Part shown: piece by piece, positions 61,004 to 64,000 of the stretch | Numbering within the stretch: the first letter of the stretch is position 1 | Layout of the letters: every line of letters starts with the position of its first letter | From: Stenocarpella maydis | Lineage: Eukaryota; Ascomycota; Sordariomycetes; Diaporthales; Diaporthaceae | NCBI GenBank assembly: GCA_002270565.1 | Contig: NQMI01000006.1 | Location: 219,659 to 283,658 of the forward strand | Reading direction: 5' to 3' | DNA: 64,000 nucleotides | Position numbers and translations under genes: made by a program | The notes under the pieces: generated by a model | What the model was told of the DNA's origin: nothing | The model's input: the letters and a program-made list of their open reading frames with translations, nothing else | The model's database searches: none

Positions 61004-61557
61004 ATCTGAATGTGAATCCAGACTTGTGTGTTCGAATGGTTGATTTGCCGTGGATAAAAGTCCATCTTACATAAATGTCAGCAATGCTTTTCCTCAAGTG
61101 CTATTTATCTCACTTCGCGCGCTTGCTCTGCTAGCCCCTTTTGGACGTCCCAGGTATATCCTCAGACGTCAATAAGCACTAGGCTGAGACAATACTACTT
61201 AACGTGTGAGAGGCGTCCTTGGCCTTTCAATACTCTGACTAATTCACTGTATTCATGGTGCAAACAGGATAAGAGAGAAACAACTGATAAAGTGGGAAAA
61301 TGTAAGGTTGCAGGCCGACCCCTGACTGTCAATGCCCGTCCCTGGAAAGATCGGAGTCTCGAGCTCTGATGCCGTATCCTTACATGATGAAATCCAAAAG
61401 TAATTCCAGTATCCTCTGCGGCCATGATCGTATCTGATTACCTCAGGACTGATAGCATCAGGACTACTGGCAATCATTGATACCCACTCCTCTTCCTCTT
61501 AGAACTGCGTAAGCATTTTACGAGGCGGCCATTTTCCCGGCGCTCATTGATGTGAAA
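61004..61557. other. Intergenic spacer, GMC promoter side
   Basis: About 550 nt upstream of the GMC gene; no recognised coding sequence. Confidence 0.5.
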
Positions 61558-62705
61558 CTACATAGTCATACAGTCCAGACCCACCAAGCTACCCTCTTCA
61601 GCATCCTCTGTACCCGGAAAGACAATCAAAGCCTCCGTATTCGGCGGTACGTCAACACCGAGCTGAAGCCTTTGTCCGGCTGACGGATTTCACTTAGCTC
61701 CCATCGTTCCATGCGGGCTCCCCAAACTAGCATTCGTACTCGCCAGATCTCCTGCGGGCACGGGAGCAATCTTGAACTTCTTCCACCCAGGCTCCAGCAT
61801 GCTGATTCCTGCCGCAACCTCGTGCAGCCAACTCGCCACGGATCCGAGGGCATAAGTAGTGGTTCGAGCTGGTCATCTCACCGGGGTTGATAGATCCACC
61901 TGGGAGCATCCTATCCCACCGCTCCCAGTTGGTTGTCGCTCCCATGGACACCGTGTAGAGCCATGACAGGCACTCCTTTTCAAGAACCATCCGGTACGCC
62001 AACTTCGCGTGGTCCATTTTCCGGGACAAGGCCTGGAGCACTAAAGGCGTACCAGCGAAGCCCGTCGAGACACAGAATTTGGAGTACCTGACCATGGCGG
62101 TCCGCCGCTTTCCGGGCATGCTCGGGCTTGGAGTGCAGCGAGATCATGAGATGCAGAGTGCCAGGGGCAGCGCGATTTTGGAGTCGCCCACTGCCAGTCC
62201 TGGCAACGCGACATAGGCGCGCTGGAATGAAGACTTGAGACGCGTGTAGTCGGCCTGATATTTCGCCGCCAGGGCTTCCTCACCGATAACGCTCGTGATT
62301 TTGGCCATCAGGCCGGCAACGTCCACGACATAGGTATCGGCGACGAACGCGTTGTTCATCCACGCCAGGCCCGGCTGAGAGGACGGCGCGTTGGGATCGA
62401 GCCAGTTGCCCAGCCGGCAGAGGGCAGGGTACCAAAGGAGACCGTTCTTTGGGTGTCGGCGTGTGGATTTGTCTATGAACGCATGCATACTCGGTAGCTG
62501 GCGGCGGAGCACGTCTTCATCGCCGATCCATTAGCAGAGTACCTAGGGCAGGATTGGTCATGTCATCCCAGTCGGCTCGCGGTTCATTCCCAGGGCCAGG
62601 ATGATCGCCCAGTGAGGACGTCGGGCATAACGACCGGCACGATGCCGGAGGCATCAGCTTGGTCGATCGCAAGGTCTTGCAGCCAATTTACTAGGAAGCT
62701 AGCCC
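61558..62705 (-). pseudogene. GH78 alpha-L-rhamnosidase, 5'-truncated and multiply broken
   Basis: C-terminal portion of a glycoside hydrolase 78 enzyme that removes rhamnose from plant glycosides and pectin. Read leftwards: NWLQDLAIDQADASGIVPVV near 62680, RRQLPSMHAFIDKSTRRHP, GNWLDPNAPSSQPG, then a shifted piece LHLMISLHSKPEHARKAADR, then STGFAGTPLVLQALS and SWLYTVSMGATTNWERWDRM plus LPGGSINPGEMTS (hallmark of the GH78 barrel), then in another frame ALGSVASWLHEVAAGISMLE and PGWKKFKIAPVPAG. A TGA at 61690-61692 stands where tryptophan would fit. At least three frame changes and a stop interrupt it; TGA also ends the frame near 62144. The N-terminal half of the family is absent beyond about 62705. 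Clearly a dead gene. Confidence 0.85.
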
Positions 62706-64000
62706 TCTTTAATACATATGTAGCCAAGTAACATACCTATCTAGACTACCCAGGTAGGGCCCCGGGAACAATAGGGGCAGCTGGCTGACAACCTATCTGC
62801 TGACTTCTCGTAAGAGACATGAATGTAACATGATCGTTGGATATGGCCCCTCTCTGTCTCTCTCTCTCTCTATTTTTATTTTATTTTATTATTTTCTCTT
62901 CTGTAGCAGTGCACTACCTCATGTCGTTCTGAGTGGCCTTGATAGTATGCACGCAGGAGGTCCACTCGGGCTATTTGTTCTCCTTCTAAAACTCAAGTTC
63001 ATCTGGGAATATACGATGGGTAACTGGGCTCAATACTATGTTAACGTTGACATGGGCATCATTCCGCCCACTACCAGCCATCAAAGCTTCAATGACTTCG
63101 GATCATATTTTTCCTCCCAACGGAAATGACTCCACCCTGATAGGCAGGATAGCCTTGTCATCAAGAATCATACAATTTTTAAAGAACGCTAATATGGAAG
63201 ATTTTGTGAAGATGGTGCCATCGTCTCCGTATATAATTCTAGTCAAGCTGTTGAAACCCAGTTCGCCGGCTGGAAACTTGAAGATTTGGTCGGAGGTATA
63301 CTCTTACAATTGCCAGCTCCGTCACCATCGTGGGTATTCTGTTATCCGTGATCGAAAACAACGCGGCCATGTCCATTACTGGAGGGCTTCTGACAGGTTG
63401 ATCCTTTGGCATGGTCCTGCGTGGTCGGCTTCCACGGAATTGGTACAGCGATGGATTTCTTCTTGGCCAACTAGATCAGGTATAGTGGCATATTCATTGG
63501 AGGAAACGTGCATGGTCGCTCCTTGTCAGCCTGCAACTCCCCTGTGCCGTATTCATGTTGGTCGACAGCCTTGCGGTTGTTCAGCGGAGCGGGACATGGA
63601 TCGAGCTTGCGAGATACGCGGCCCGCATAGCGTTCTTACTAGGGTATAGTTCATTTCGCCGAAGTTATCTTAACGTGGATTGGTCCGTTAAGGATTCTCG
63701 AAGCTAGACTGATTAGTTCAGATGTACCTCTAGAAGTATTTAGCTAAAGAGTGGGGACTATTATAAAAATAGAGCTAATTAGGTAAGCTCTTCATTGCTG
63801 CCCTTCGTTGTTGCTCTCTTCATTAAGGCCCTCACCCTCTTCATGAGGCCCTCTTCGTTCAGGCCCTCCGTCTCCGTCTCCGTTGAGGCCCTCTTTGCCG
63901 CCGCCCTCTTCGCCTAAGGTACGTAAGCTTCGATCTACGTCCCGCTCCGCTGATCCCTTGGCCGCTAAAGATTGACGATTAGTCTAGCGCTGGCAATTCA
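62706..64000. other. Right-end block without an intact gene
   Basis: Contains a (TC)n-TTTTA repeat at about 62853-62890. Plus-strand hydrophobic stretches near 63320-63405 (SVTIVGILLSVIENNAAMSI) and ELARYAARIAFLLGYSSF near 63600-63655 look like relics of a membrane protein in different frames, family not recognised. A run of GAGGCCCTC-like units fills about 63825-63915; on the minus strand it reads as an open Gly/Glu-rich tail (EEGGGKEGLNGDGDGG). Confidence 0.4.

Overview
The window looks like nuclear DNA of a filamentous ascomycete (Pezizomycotina, probably a Sordariomycete; class inferred only from overall gene style). Genes carry short introns of about 50-180 nt with GTRAGT-type donors, CTAAC/CTGAC branch sites and YAG acceptors. 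There are two conserved eukaryotic anchors (VPS13 and an SH3-containing Ras exchange factor). Fungal NACHT and WD-repeat relics, AT-rich islands and long gene-poor spacers full of simple repeats complete the picture. No tRNA, rRNA, CRISPR or intact transposon was recognised. Exon coordinates were read by eye from splice signals and frame continuity.

Layout. 1-9008 (-): VPS13, running off the left edge. 11020-13717 (+): two small orphan genes that look like diverged tandem paralogues. 13960-19141 (-): an MFS sugar porter, a truncated fungal hypothetical gene and a secreted type-B carboxylesterase. 19484-20500 (-): a broken NACHT NTPase. 21749-22742 (+): a four-TM membrane protein with a 15-bp coding minisatellite. 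23594-25567 (+): a broken 14-TM-type drug transporter. 25862-27374 (-) and 28425-30632 (+): a divergent pair, an FAD aromatic monooxygenase and a vanillyl-alcohol-oxidase-type flavoenzyme, sharing about 1 kb of promoter. 31147-35002: WD-repeat relics, a 9-bp satellite, a perfect 30-bp palindrome, an AT island and a small GFA/CENP-V zinc protein. 35147-35695 (-): a two-TM hypothetical protein. 38066-40160 (+): an amino-acid permease. 42842-46538 (-): the Ras exchange factor, followed by about 6 kb without recognisable genes. 52723-54442 (-): a frameshifted DUF4267-type protein and an acetoacetate-decarboxylase-like protein. 55171-57765 (+): a kinase-fold gene with altered catalytic motifs, apparently a pseudokinase. 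58835-61003 (-): a secreted GMC oxidoreductase. 61558-62705 (-): a GH78 rhamnosidase pseudogene.

How it fits together. VPS13, the permease and the Ras exchange factor are housekeeping or signalling genes. The accessory genes share a theme of plant-derived compounds (carboxylesterase, sugar porter, VAO-type oxidase, aromatic hydroxylase, GMC oxidase, lost rhamnosidase). Their co-operation is inferred from content and proximity only. At least six accessory loci are broken, so the accessory part looks like a region of gene turnover. The candidates most worth follow-up are the orphan tandem pair, the pseudokinase, the divergent aromatic-oxidation pair and the palindrome/satellite junction beside the WD relic.
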